From: Carassius auratus
Taxonomy: Eukaryota > Chordata > Actinopteri > Cypriniformes > Cyprinidae
Length of the DNA stretch: 64,000 bases
Direction of reading: 5' to 3'
NCBI RefSeq assembly: GCF_003368295.1
Contig: NC_039245.1
Coordinates: 13,459,963 to 13,523,962, forward strand
The translations under genes and the position numbers were made by a program. Of the stretch, positions 36,201 to 45,988 are shown piece after piece. Each line of letters begins with the position of its first letter. The stretch's first letter is position 1. The notes beneath the pieces were generated by a model. The model did no database searches, was not told the DNA's origin, and saw only the letters and a program-made list of their open reading frames with translations.

Positions 36201-36439
36201 CTCGCAGGTTGCTAAGGGTGTCCCCATGACCTACAGGCTACAACTGAAACAGGGTCTTGCAGTGCAGGATCTCAAGCCGGCAGTAGTTGAGGTGTATGAC
36301 TACTATCAGCCAAGTATGTGTTTTTGCTAACTCGTGCTGCTTGCTGAATTCCCTGTTGAACAGGTCAAGCTAACTTCCTGTTCCTCTTCTACTTTCAGAT
36401 GACTCATCGGAGACAAAGTATATGCCTCCCTGTCCATGA
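25570..36439 (+). CDS. a2m-like: alpha-2-macroglobulin-like protease inhibitor, copy 2 (complete)
   Basis: Secreted thioester protease trap of the A2M family. It has 34 exons starting 25570, 25814, 26060, 26334, 26460, 26607, 26853, 27006, 27226, 27421, 27595, 28381, 28687, 28973, 29870, 30073, 31349, 31921, 32555, 32747, 32965, 33644, 33796, 34069, 34218, 34453, 34698, 34929, 35196, 35490, 35879, 36045, 36208 and 36399-36439. They sum to 4299 nt, giving 1432 residues, close to the family's usual length. Exon 1 encodes a signal peptide (MNEFCVWKGLILVLFLFAVDG). Macroglobulin domains follow (FIQTDKPIYNPGQ in exon 3), then the bait region over exons 16-17 (about residues 680-715) and YFPETWIW. 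The thioester GCGEQ lies near residue 960, then the thioester domain and the C-terminal receptor-binding domain. Two oddities: exon 10 ends at a GC donor (AAG|GCGAGT), and exon 16 must use the weak donor TAG|GTTCTT at 30172 because copy 1's GTATGT donor is deleted here. Confidence 0.95.
28041..28199. mobile_element. small inverted-repeat element (MITE) in intron 11 of A2M copy 2
   Basis: Ends CCCAGGGGCG and CGCCCCTGGG are perfect inverted repeats. The inside is GC-rich (GGGGCCCT words), unlike the AT-rich intron around it. Superfamily is not clear. Confidence 0.55.
28241..28285 (+). repeat. (TAA)n microsatellite in intron 11 of A2M copy 2
   Basis: About fifteen TAA units followed by TATATATA and a T run. 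Confidence 0.9.
30180..31130. other. copy-2-specific sequence in A2M intron 16
   Basis: The matching intron of copy 1 (1309-2031) is about 450 bases shorter and lacks this sequence. It starts with long C and T runs and carries an open stretch of 88 codons (30243-30509, basic, CKQFVSGWGLAGGKKRCGRN). It also contains the inverted word TAGCTGGAGGCAAAA near 30300 and 30993. It is probably an inserted repeat; I do not recognise the family. Confidence 0.4.
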
Positions 36440-36470
36440 TTGTGCTTCATTTCTGGCTATAAGACGCATG

Positions 36471-36476
36471 AATAAA
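36471..36476 (+). terminator. polyadenylation signal of A2M copy 2
   Basis: AATAAA 32 bases after the stop codon, in the same context as in copy 1 (GCATGAATAAACTCC). Confidence 0.75.
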
Positions 36477-36479
36477 CTC

Positions 36480-37865
36480 CTAACTAGTCATTGTTTGCCT
36501 CTTTCACTGGAACTTGCACAGTTCATGAGATCCTTTTTCTTTTAAGACCACTGTATCTGGTCAGTGGCTGGTTATTTTTGAAGATGTGTCTGATAGATCA
36601 GCTGTTTCAGTGTACATATGAGGTGGCAATTTCTCACTGCAGCGGTGAACCGAACCCACACACACACAATCCTGACAGTGGAAGACAATGTGTGCAGCAT
36701 TAATTTGAATATTACTCAAACATTAAATCAAGTGTGCAAAATAAATTTGGTCCAATAAATTTCTATAGTCTGATTCAGTAAATCCCTCATTCAAACGCTC
36801 CAAGCATAGAGACACACCTGCCATCTTACAACAGTCAATTTTGTCATTTACTAAAAGATGCTACAGTTCTGTGCAACAGATTATTGTAAAAACTGCAGGG
36901 ATTTAAATTCTTGATTTAAAAAAGAGAAGCCTTTCACAAGTGACAATGCCAGTTGAATATTCCTTGTGGTGAATGACCTCAAGTTGACCTTTCCAATATT
37001 GTGGATGGCTTGTGTATAGTAGCCCATAGATTCACTGAGGCATCTACGTATACATATGCCTGCAACCTTTAGCCAAAAAAGACTAATGCAAATGTTGCAG
37101 CTTTGGTATGTTGGGAAGGAGGCCAGATGTAAAGTGTTCCCTTCTCTTTGGAGTATTACAAGCTGTTCGTGAATAGATAAGATCCCTAAAGTTGCAAATA
37201 TTAAAGTCTCAAACCCAAAGAGATATTCTTAAAAGTTAATACTTGTCCATGTCCTCCTAAAACGCCTCATTTTAACATGCCCCACATGTCTATGCAATGA
37301 TGTGAGAAGGTTTGCATAACGGCGCCTAAACTTTCACACAAAGAAGGCACCAAATTTAATTGTTGCGGCCACCATGTTAAGGCCCAGTTTCATTGCGAAA
37401 GTGAGAATAAAATGTAAAAAGAAAGTATAAGTCATTATAATCAGTAATTATGTCCCAACTGGATGTAACAAATGCCTCATTTACAATGGCATTTAATGTT
37501 TTTGTCCTGTCGCTGTGGCCGGGACAAAGCATCATAGTATGCCAAGGGGTGTAACATTTCTGTCATAAACTTGAGGTATTCAGCCAATCACAACACACTT
37601 GATAGCTGGCCTATCAGAGCACACCTCGCTTTTCAGAAAGGCGGGGCATAGGGGAGCAACAATATTGTACAGTATGTGGAAAATAAAGTTTTTTTAACTT
37701 TAAACTGCATAAACATTTCATTACACCAAATACACAAAATAATGTTATTTTCTGTAATATCATATAACCCCTTTGATAGAGAAATAGACTATTGGAATCT
37801 TGGAATTAGTGGAATTACTAGGAATTTCACTGTTATAATATTTGCCATGGTTTATTTTCATGTTT
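36480..37865. other. non-coding intergenic stretch
   Basis: AT-rich sequence with a short CA run at 36658. I see no exon, repeat end or RNA gene. Confidence 0.5.
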
Positions 37866-37869
37866 GGTC

Positions 37870-39125
37870 GTCAGAGTCACCTGGGTAGAGAAAAACAGCC
37901 TCCATAGGGATTCTGCTGGGCCACAAGCCAGTTGACAATGCGGTTAGCAGTATTGATTTAGAATAAAATCTCAGCCCTTAAAACCATTGGTTATGGCACA
38001 TTTGAAGAAACATGACCACCTTCATTGCATAATGGTACTGCTGTTCCCTGCTGCATGAAAAAGCTCACTGAACCCTGCCTGCTGATCAACCAATCCTTTG
38101 CACTCTGAAGGACATTTGGATAAATGAAGATGAAACTCCTTGCTAGGCCAAAATATCAAAACCAGTCAACCTGGCCATGGAGGAAGTTTCTTGACAAAGT
38201 GAACATACAAACATGGTGCCACAATGGATGATACACAAGACGAGAGAAACAGCATGAAACTCACCACGTGTTCAATTCATTGTAACTAAATGTTCTGTAT
38301 GAACCATCACTATGCCTGCAGTTCAGCTGTCCTTGATATCTTATTTAGGTCAAAGACTACATAAGTGGATAGCCTGACATGCTCTAGTGGGAAGAGAAGA
38401 AATTAACGTCCTTGGGATTTAGTCTCCCAAGTAATAAAAAAAAAGATTGTCATCCACACCTCTTTGAAGGTAACCAATGGAGGTCTGCTAGATGGCTGCG
38501 GTGAACTGTGCCATGACTTATAAATACTGCAGCATGTAAGTATTGGAAATATAGTGTTCTCCTCAGCCATATGGCATCCATAAAAATCCATCAAGATACT
38601 TCAGCACATGGCCCATTATGTCCCCTATGAGAGAAAGAGATAGAAGAGGTCAAGCCAAAAAAACAAAAAACAAAACCACAATAAAAGCCCAAGTTATTCT
38701 GATAAATGTCACGGTGTTTCTTTCCCCTTAAATGCATCACTTAAACAAGGACTGAAATGGAGCACCTGGCTGATCCCTGGATCACATTTGTATGAAATGT
38801 CAACAAAGTTTCCTGCAGACCAAACAGAACGGATCAGCACAGAGTGCTAGGCTAATATTTGACTGTACAGGGAAAACGTTTTGGGGAAGTCAATGAGCAC
38901 AAACAAACCCTTTGAACACAGTTACCAATGGGTAATGGTTCTCAACTCCTTCCGCCTACAAAAACAATAAACACCTCACCAAAATGAGCTCCATTATGCA
39001 GAAATCTGGTAAACAAACAGACCAGGACAAGTAGACTTCGAGTGACTATATCAGTGCATCCTCTTGTTGACACTTGGATCATCACATTTACAGATCCAGC
39101 AGTACAGACAGGAAGTGAGTAAGGA
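37870..39125 (-). pseudogene. inverted alpha-2-macroglobulin pseudogene fragment
   Basis: The minus strand matches A2M exons in order. The exon 20 equivalent is near 39030-39110 (SVNVMIQVSTRGCTDIVTRSL), followed by exons 21 and 22 (to about 38740) and exon 23 (38400-38640). Exon 24 lies near 38290-38340, exon 25 near 38040-38180, and part of exon 28 near 37870-37960 (ANRIVNWLVAQQNPYGG-like). Exons 26 and 27 are missing. The thioester exon has TGA where GCGEQ needs its Cys codon, and several frameshifts are present. It is more diverged than copies 1 and 2 are from each other, so it is an older, inverted family member. Confidence 0.88.
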
Positions 39126-39880
39126 TACATGCTAAATTGTGTTTTAATTGATTATGTTTGCCTCTCAGTTAATCATAAAAAACAGCCTCCACAAGCTTTC
39201 ATGGTCGTGGTTGCTAGGCACCAAGCAATCAAATCCCCCTCCCTGAGCTTTTCTCTTTAATGTTGTTGAATAGACACAACCTTTGTAACAAAGTTTTTGT
39301 TGTTTTAATAGAAAAGAAAGTACAAATTTGGAATTGTTGGAGTTATTATTTGGAATTGTATTGTTTTTTTGCTTTTGAGAAAAGCTCCTGAGACCCAGCC
39401 CATTGACTTATGTCCACTGTAGTGGACATTTGAGTTTCATCCCTCTTGTTGAACATTGGTGACCTTGAATGTGCTCTTATTATGACCGTTGTCTAAGAGG
39501 GTGTGAGTCTAAGGAGTGTGGTTCATTCATTATGCTGTTCAGGTGTTGCAATTTAATAAATGACTGCATGCCCCTGTGAGTGTGCACGCCAGTCAAACGA
39601 AACCCGATGGCTACGTGAGTTTATTCCTCCGTCATGTTTTAGTCGGCTTTCTACCCTTTGTTACGATGGCAGCTTCAACAGGTTATGGGCCCAGGAAGGA
39701 GTTTGGAAGCCGGTGGAACCGTTTATGTTTTGACGGGGATGAGAAAAATTATGAACTGTGGGAAACTAAGTTTCTGGTGCACCTGCGTCTGCTCAGTTTG
39801 AAGAAAACCATACTGAGCGAACCACCTGATGATGACGGTGACGGTGCAGAAGAAGACGCAAAGAAAAATGAGGACGCGTA

Positions 39881-40737
39881 TGTAACAGACGTGAACAAAC
39901 ACACTCACACGTGGGTTTCCTTGTGCTTGCCTTTATCTTTTGGAAATAAAATGGCACAAATCACTTTGGCTGAAGATAAACTACTGCAGACATTCAAGAC
40001 CACAGCAGCGACACTCAAATCTGCTGGAGTACGGCAAGACTTGTATGATTCATATTAAACATATACTATAACAGTATACATGAAACTGAAACAATATCCC
40101 TGTAATTAATAATACAGTGTACTCATACAGGACAATAATTCGATAACAGGAAAACACCAATTGTTAACATTTATAACTAAATTACGGAAGGAACATACCT
40201 TTTGGAAATAAAATGGCACAAATCACTTTGGCTGAAGATAAACTACTGCAGACATTCAAGACTAGAAAAATAGAAATTACACATTCACTCAACTCATAAT
40301 ACAAATAATTGTCATAATGTTGAGACATAGACAATAACCACTCTAATTGAACTCGTTCACACTGGTGTGACGCATGTGGAAATTCAGTACATATTATAAC
40401 AACTTCAACAATCCTGTTAAAGCATTAAATGGATTAAATATACGTTCAAATACACGTATGAAAGATATTGCAATCGAAAAGATCCACTTAAAACATATCA
40501 TTATTACAATTAATCTGTTAATGAGTTAGAGCGTGAAAAATCATACATACCCACAGCAGCGACACTCAAATCTGCTGGAGTACGGCAAGAGAAGAGCGAC
40601 AAAATACACTGTCTGCAGTACCATTAATAGCCACAGGAGGGGAGCCTTTGAACACCAATGAATTTAACCAAATGCTTATTTTATGAAATTCACACATCAA
40701 AACTCTTAAATTAAGTACTCTTTTTAACCCTGTTACA
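39881..40737 (-). repeat. 3' LTR of gypsy element 2, with internal spliced duplicate
   Basis: On the minus strand the LTR contains block B (40551-40590), a 289-nt interval (40262-40550), block A (40199-40261) and a 159-nt interval (40040-40198). Then follow copies of B (40000-40039) and A (39937-39999) fused with nothing between. Both intervals start GTATGT and end AG on the minus strand. The polypurine tract lies just above 40737. Confidence 0.95.
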
Positions 40738-41149
40738 TCCACCCCCACTGAATTACATAAAATAATTGCATGACCAGAGGAGTAACACCAAAGGAATTTC
40801 TTTCCATTTTCAAGTCCACTATAATAAACTTCACAATTAGAAAGGATCTCCTATCAAAGGATGGTCAAAAATACAATTATCCCTTAAGGATGAAGTGATG
40901 AGAGAGTAGCGCTAAACTCTCCCACCAGCGACTGACAGTAGAACATCTACATACATTCCACAATATCCTTCCATACTCAACTTTCTTCTATAACACTCAA
41001 ACAGAAAGAATAAGATATAGAACCATATCAGGATTCGAAGGTACCCCAAGTCATCAGGTATGTGCTTTTTGAACTATTGTTTTCTATATATGGAACAGAC
41101 TAACAAAACGCATCTTAAATATGTCAAGAGACATGAAACCAAACGACTT

Positions 41150-44100
41150 CTAAGCAGAGAAAGCCCTCAGCACCGACTTATAAACAGCCTGAACATTGCA
41201 CTTTGTGTCCTGAACCATGGCCTGTGCTGACATTACATGTATTAATCTGTCAACGGGTCTAATGATGCGACCAAAACGTGACCTGACCTGAGTGACTGAG
41301 CTAGAACTTTGTGGTACATTCACAGAGTCAGCTACATGTGTGTTGGCAGGGGCCTGTGATTGCGGCTGATCAGACAGGATTATCTCAGAATCTGAATCAT
41401 GCGAATCTGAACTGCCACTTGTTTTGTCATCCAAACCAGACATTCTTGTATCTCTTGACAATGCAGGTATGTGACTTTCTGATGCAGCAGGAATGATCAT
41501 AGTCAATGGATCTGTCAGAAATCCACTTAGAGATTGATCAGACTCATCTGGAATGCCTCTTTCAGGCAGCTCCGAAACCCAACGTATAGTTCTGCTCTTA
41601 TCATCAGATTCCTGAACTGACATAGAATCATTCTCACAGTCAAAGCCAGCATCATCACATGTGGATAATGCCTCGTCTCTCATCACCTCTGATCCATCCA
41701 TCACAACTCTGCTATAGCTATCCTCCTTGTGCTCTGACGCGTCTGCATCTCTTCTTAAAGACTCATTTTCCACCATACCCAATGACAGAACTGGAGACAG
41801 ACTCTGACAAGAGTTAGATACATCAGAAAGGCGATCAGACAGGGGGTTCTCTACATTCACTGGTAGGAAATTCACCAACATCAACAGGTTTCGATGAACC
41901 ACTTTTTCCTGATCAGTGGTCGGATTACGGATCCTGTAAGTATGAGTGTCTGATTTATGGTCTACAATGGTGTAAACTGTCGACTCCCACTTGTCTGCAA
42001 CTTTCCTCTTACCCCTTTCAGTTTTGTTTGCCAGGAGCACCTGATCACCAATTTCAATGTCCAGTCCTTTTACCCTTCGGTTGTACAACTCAGCATGCCT
42101 TTTCTGCTCTTTCGTTGCATGTTCTCGTGCGATCAGAAATGCCTCCCTCAGATCTTTGACCAGAGTGGTTACGAACTTATCACAACAGGTCACAGCTGAA
42201 TCATTCAAGACTGAACGAAAAAGAATATCGATTGGCAAACGGGGCACACGGACAAACATCAAATAAAAAGGGGCAAAACCCGTTGTTTCATGGGTTGTGC
42301 AATTATACAGAAATGTCAGTGTCTGTAACCGTCTTGGCCAATCCCTCTTCACATCTGGTGTTAGAGCTCGTATCATATTTCCTAGGGTTCTATTGAAGCG
42401 TTCCACGCTTCCATTACCCATTGGGTGATACGGCGTTGTGCGTGACTTGTTCACCCCAGAGACCCTTAGAAGCTCTTGGATCAATTTACTTTCAAAGCTC
42501 GGGCCCTGGTCACTATGGATTCTTTCTGGGAGGCCATAAATGCAAAAATATCTGTCCCATAGGACCCTGGCAACTTGTTTGGCAGACTGATCCCTGCACA
42601 CGAAGGCTTGTGCTAGCTTCGTAAAATGATCAGTCACCACCAAGACGTCAACAGATCTGTTAGTGGAGTCTTCTGCTGACCAGAAGTCTATACAGACAAG
42701 CTCTAATGGTCTACTTGTTGAAATATTCTCCAGGGGAGCTCTACCAGAGGGATCAGTTGTTTTACTCACAGTGCAGCGGTGGCATAGCCGCACATAGTCC
42801 TTCACATTTTGATCCATATTTAGCCAAAAGAAACGCTGCCTTGCCAGGCTAAGACTCCGCGACTGACCCTGGTGACCACAATCATCATGGATTCCTCCTA
42901 ACACAACACTCACCAGAGACTCTGGGACAACAAACTGATGGCGTTTAATTCTTGATAGTTGATCTCGAGACACTCTGTACAGGATGCCATTTCTGACAAC
43001 TAGTTTCTCCCAGTGCTTGAGATATCGAACAACAACCATCGTTTCCTTTGCCCTTTCTCTTCTCGAAGGTCTACGTTGACGCCCAACATAATACAAAACT
43101 CTAGACAAAATCTTGTCGTTGAGCTGTTTTTCACGCAGCTCCTGTTCTGAATAGGCTGGCAAAGTTTCCTGCCCCACAGACATCATCTGGGGTAAGTTAT
43201 CAATGACGGACATTGCTCGTGCTCTGGCACCAATGTTCCACTCAACATGGGAATTCAATATAGCAGAGAAATCTGCCTTAGGGACTGTCAGAAGGTCTTC
43301 GTTTTGTTGGATGTCAGACTGGCATGACTGACCTTGATTAAGAATGCTCCGCCCCTTATCTGAATCACAAGAATGTCTGAAAGCATCCTGCACTGAAACC
43401 GTAGACATCCCTCTGGAATCAGCCAGAAGTGCTCCATATGGCTCTTTGAGCAGTCTCTGCGTGACATCAGTTTTGATAAATGGAACCCGGCTCAGGGCAT
43501 CAGCGACTGTGTTTTGGGGACCAGGTATGTACTTTATGTCAAAGTTGTAGCTAGCCAATTTAGCCACCCAACGTTGTTCACAGCAATCAAGTTTGGGTTT
43601 AGTCAGTATATGGGCCAAAGGATTATTGTCAGTCAAGACGGTGAATTCATGTCCTTTGAGCCAATGACTGAATTTATCGCATACTGACCATTTTAAGGCC
43701 AGAAACTCCAACCTATGTGCTGGATAATTTTGCTGTGACCGAGAAAGAGACTTACTGGCGAAGACTACCGGCCTGGCTTTAGTCTCCCCCTCTGGGACCT
43801 GTGAGAGAACAGCTCCAATACCGTCCAAGGAAGCATCCGTTGCCAGTATGAAAGTGCGATTAAAATCTGGATGGGCAAGGACAACACTCTCAACCAATGA
43901 TTTTTTTAGCCTCTCAACAGCCTGGTCCTGAGCTTGTGTCCAGTCACCAGGTCTCAGCTTTCTATTTTGACGAGCATGATCCAGCTGTCTCGGATTCTTC
44001 GCTCTCACCTTTTGACCCTTTAGAAGATTAAAGAGTGGCTTGGCTACAGCAGAATAGTTTGGAATAAAGTGTTGGTAGTAATTCACCATTCCCAAGAATG

Positions 44101-45838
44101 ATCTTATTTTCTTCTGAGAAGGACATCTACCATCAAGCTCCATCAAATCCAAACTGCTTATCTTAGAGATGCTTTCAACTTTGCTTGGGTCCGTGGAAAC
44201 ACCTTTCTGATCAATCATATGCCCAAGGAACTTCACTGATTTCCTCATCAGATGACATTTTTTTGGAGCCAGCTTAAGATTGTTTGTGCGGAGCCTGCCA
44301 AACACCATTTCCAAGCGATCGAGAGCAGTTTTCTCATCTGGGCCGAAGACAATCAAATCATCCAGATAACAAAGGAGACTAAGATAGTTTTCATCCCCGA
44401 ATATGTTCATCATCATACGCATGAAGCTGCCAGGACTGTTGCAGAGGCCTTGAGGCAACCGATTGTACTCAAAAAGGCCCATAGGCGTTGTAAAGGCGGT
44501 AAACTTGCGGTCCTCCTCATGCAGCTGCATATTATAGAATCCGGACGTCAAATCCATTGTACTAAACAGGGCGTTACCGCCAAGTGCTGCCAAACAATCC
44601 GCCTGATGTGGAAGAGGGTGCGCATCCTTCAGTGTCCTCCTGTTCAACCAGCGGAAGTCTGTACATACACGCAGGTCCCCATTCTTCTTCCAGACCAAAA
44701 CGAGAGGAGACGCGTACTCACTTGTAGACCGCCTAATAATCTCCTTCTCCTCCATTTCAGTCAGCACCTGACGTAGTTTTTGATATTGACCGGGAGCTAC
44801 CCGTCTGAAAGGAAGCCTGAATGGTCTGGTGTCCGAGAGGTGTATTCTGTGGACAAAACCCTTTGCTTCCCCACAATCAAGATGGCCACGTGAAAAGATG
44901 TCTTCATAACGTAGAATCAGGTTCAGCAACCGTTGCTTGCATGCATCTGAGATATCACAGGAGTCAATGTTAAGACTGTCCAGCCCAACTGACTTCAGTC
45001 GCTCACCCACAGGCGACAGTTCGGACACATCATCAGACAACCTTGTGGGGCAGTTTACCAAGAAAGGGTCAACCGTATTGGCGTCATCAAGATCTTCAAG
45101 GGCAATGCACGGATAAAGATCTGCAATTTTAGCATTCCGTCTCAAGAACACTGGACTGCCTGAAGTGTTGATAAGCTTCAAGGGGACCCATCCATCTCCC
45201 CACAGAGATATGATTAGTCTAGCCACCATAACACCTCTGGGAGCAGAGTGAGAAGACGAAGGCTCAGTCATGACTGCACTTCCTGGGGACACAACAGCAG
45301 ATTTGGGCAGCTTCCCCCATACTAGGTACTCACGGCCCGGCTCAAGATAGACAGCGGAGTTACATCTTACTGTTCCTATCTTCCCAGGTATCTCCTCCCC
45401 TCTCCACCGGTTCAATCCAGCAAGCATTGACAGGAAGCTTTCACATTCAGGGTCTGCTGAAGTCGGTCTAGACACAGCCTGCCAAAATCCATCACACAAT
45501 TTGAAGTATCTGAGAATGTGTTTAATAACATTAGTTCCAAGTATCAGCTCATCATGTTGTCCAGGAACTACTAAAGTGGGCACTAACATCTTTATTCCAT
45601 AAACTTCCATGGCAAGATTGAAAGATGATTTAGGTATTACGCGCAGCCCTCCACATCCTACAAGGGTGACATCAGTTTTAAACTCACTACATTCATCCAC
45701 TGCACCAGCTGATCTCAGTCTCATCTCAGCAGACTCGTTTATAGTGCAGGCCATCGAACCACTGTCCAACATTGCACTCAATGTCACCGTCCCTCCAATC
45801 TTCACTGGCGTATAAAAGAGGCTGTCACGTCCACCCAC
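41150..45838 (-). CDS. pol: gypsy element 2 pol: protease, RT, RNase H, integrase
   Basis: An open frame of 1562 codons listed from a GTG. The frame is actually open further upstream to about 45990, where it overlaps gag, so it is most likely made as a gag-pol fusion by -1 frameshifting. Protease: AMLDSGSMACTI. RT: TDFRWLNRRTLKDAHPLP, catalytic YLDDLIVFG. RNase H: FILATDASLDGIGAVL and DALSRVPF. Integrase: zinc region GHQGQSRS...CHRC; core Asp in CIDFWSAED, Asp in HSDQGPSFE and Glu in MGNGSVERFNR. A C-terminal domain and a long acidic, serine-rich tail follow. The frame has no stop and all catalytic residues are present. Confidence 0.95.
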   Translation of the reverse strand: MGGRDSLFYTPVKIGGTVTLSAMLDSGSMACTINESAEMRLRSAGAVDECSEFKTDVTLVGCGGLRVIPKSSFNLAMEVYGIKMLVPTLVVPGQHDELILGTNVIKHILRYFKLCDGFWQAVSRPTSADPECESFLSMLAGLNRWRGEEIPGKIGTVRCNSAVYLEPGREYLVWGKLPKSAVVSPGSAVMTEPSSSHSAPRGVMVARLIISLWGDGWVPLKLINTSGSPVFLRRNAKIADLYPCIALEDLDDANTVDPFLVNCPTRLSDDVSELSPVGERLKSVGLDSLNIDSCDISDACKQRLLNLILRYEDIFSRGHLDCGEAKGFVHRIHLSDTRPFRLPFRRVAPGQYQKLRQVLTEMEEKEIIRRSTSEYASPLVLVWKKNGDLRVCTDFRWLNRRTLKDAHPLPHQADCLAALGGNALFSTMDLTSGFYNMQLHEEDRKFTAFTTPMGLFEYNRLPQGLCNSPGSFMRMMMNIFGDENYLSLLCYLDDLIVFGPDEKTALDRLEMVFGRLRTNNLKLAPKKCHLMRKSVKFLGHMIDQKGVSTDPSKVESISKISSLDLMELDGRCPSQKKIRSFLGMVNYYQHFIPNYSAVAKPLFNLLKGQKVRAKNPRQLDHARQNRKLRPGDWTQAQDQAVERLKKSLVESVVLAHPDFNRTFILATDASLDGIGAVLSQVPEGETKARPVVFASKSLSRSQQNYPAHRLEFLALKWSVCDKFSHWLKGHEFTVLTDNNPLAHILTKPKLDCCEQRWVAKLASYNFDIKYIPGPQNTVADALSRVPFIKTDVTQRLLKEPYGALLADSRGMSTVSVQDAFRHSCDSDKGRSILNQGQSCQSDIQQNEDLLTVPKADFSAILNSHVEWNIGARARAMSVIDNLPQMMSVGQETLPAYSEQELREKQLNDKILSRVLYYVGRQRRPSRRERAKETMVVVRYLKHWEKLVVRNGILYRVSRDQLSRIKRHQFVVPESLVSVVLGGIHDDCGHQGQSRSLSLARQRFFWLNMDQNVKDYVRLCHRCTVSKTTDPSGRAPLENISTSRPLELVCIDFWSAEDSTNRSVDVLVVTDHFTKLAQAFVCRDQSAKQVARVLWDRYFCIYGLPERIHSDQGPSFESKLIQELLRVSGVNKSRTTPYHPMGNGSVERFNRTLGNMIRALTPDVKRDWPRRLQTLTFLYNCTTHETTGFAPFYLMFVRVPRLPIDILFRSVLNDSAVTCCDKFVTTLVKDLREAFLIAREHATKEQKRHAELYNRRVKGLDIEIGDQVLLANKTERGKRKVADKWESTVYTIVDHKSDTHTYRIRNPTTDQEKVVHRNLLMLVNFLPVNVENPLSDRLSDVSNSCQSLSPVLSLGMVENESLRRDADASEHKEDSYSRVVMDGSEVMRDEALSTCDDAGFDCENDSMSVQESDDKSRTIRWVSELPERGIPDESDQSLSGFLTDPLTMIIPAASESHIPALSRDTRMSGLDDKTSGSSDSHDSDSEIILSDQPQSQAPANTHVADSVNVPQSSSSVTQVRSRFGRIIRPVDRLIHVMSAQAMVQDTKCNVQAVYKSVLRAFSA

Positions 45839-45945
45839 AAAATGCGTGTTCTGATAAATGACCTCTGAATGATTACAACTTCCTTTGACTAACAGGTATG
45901 CATTCTCAATTTGACAATTATCAATGGCTTGGGAGTTACTATGAT

Positions 45946-45988
45946 GACCCGCATTGCCTCCCTCCGAATACGGGTCTGCTAGTTTCCC
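45946..45988 (-). promoter_or_regulatory. -1 ribosomal frameshift signal between gag and pol of gypsy element 2
   Basis: On the minus strand the heptamer G GGA AAC (45982-45988, spaced as gag codons) sits just before the gag stop. Five bases later comes a hairpin with arms GACCCGTATT and AATGCGGGTC (ten pairs, one G-U) and an 11-base loop. After a -1 slip at AAC the reading enters the pol frame, which is open from there. Confidence 0.85.

Noticed and set aside
44252..44776. 174-codon plus-strand frame opposite gypsy 2 pol
   Set aside because: Antisense shadow of the reverse transcriptase coding region with no recognisable domain.
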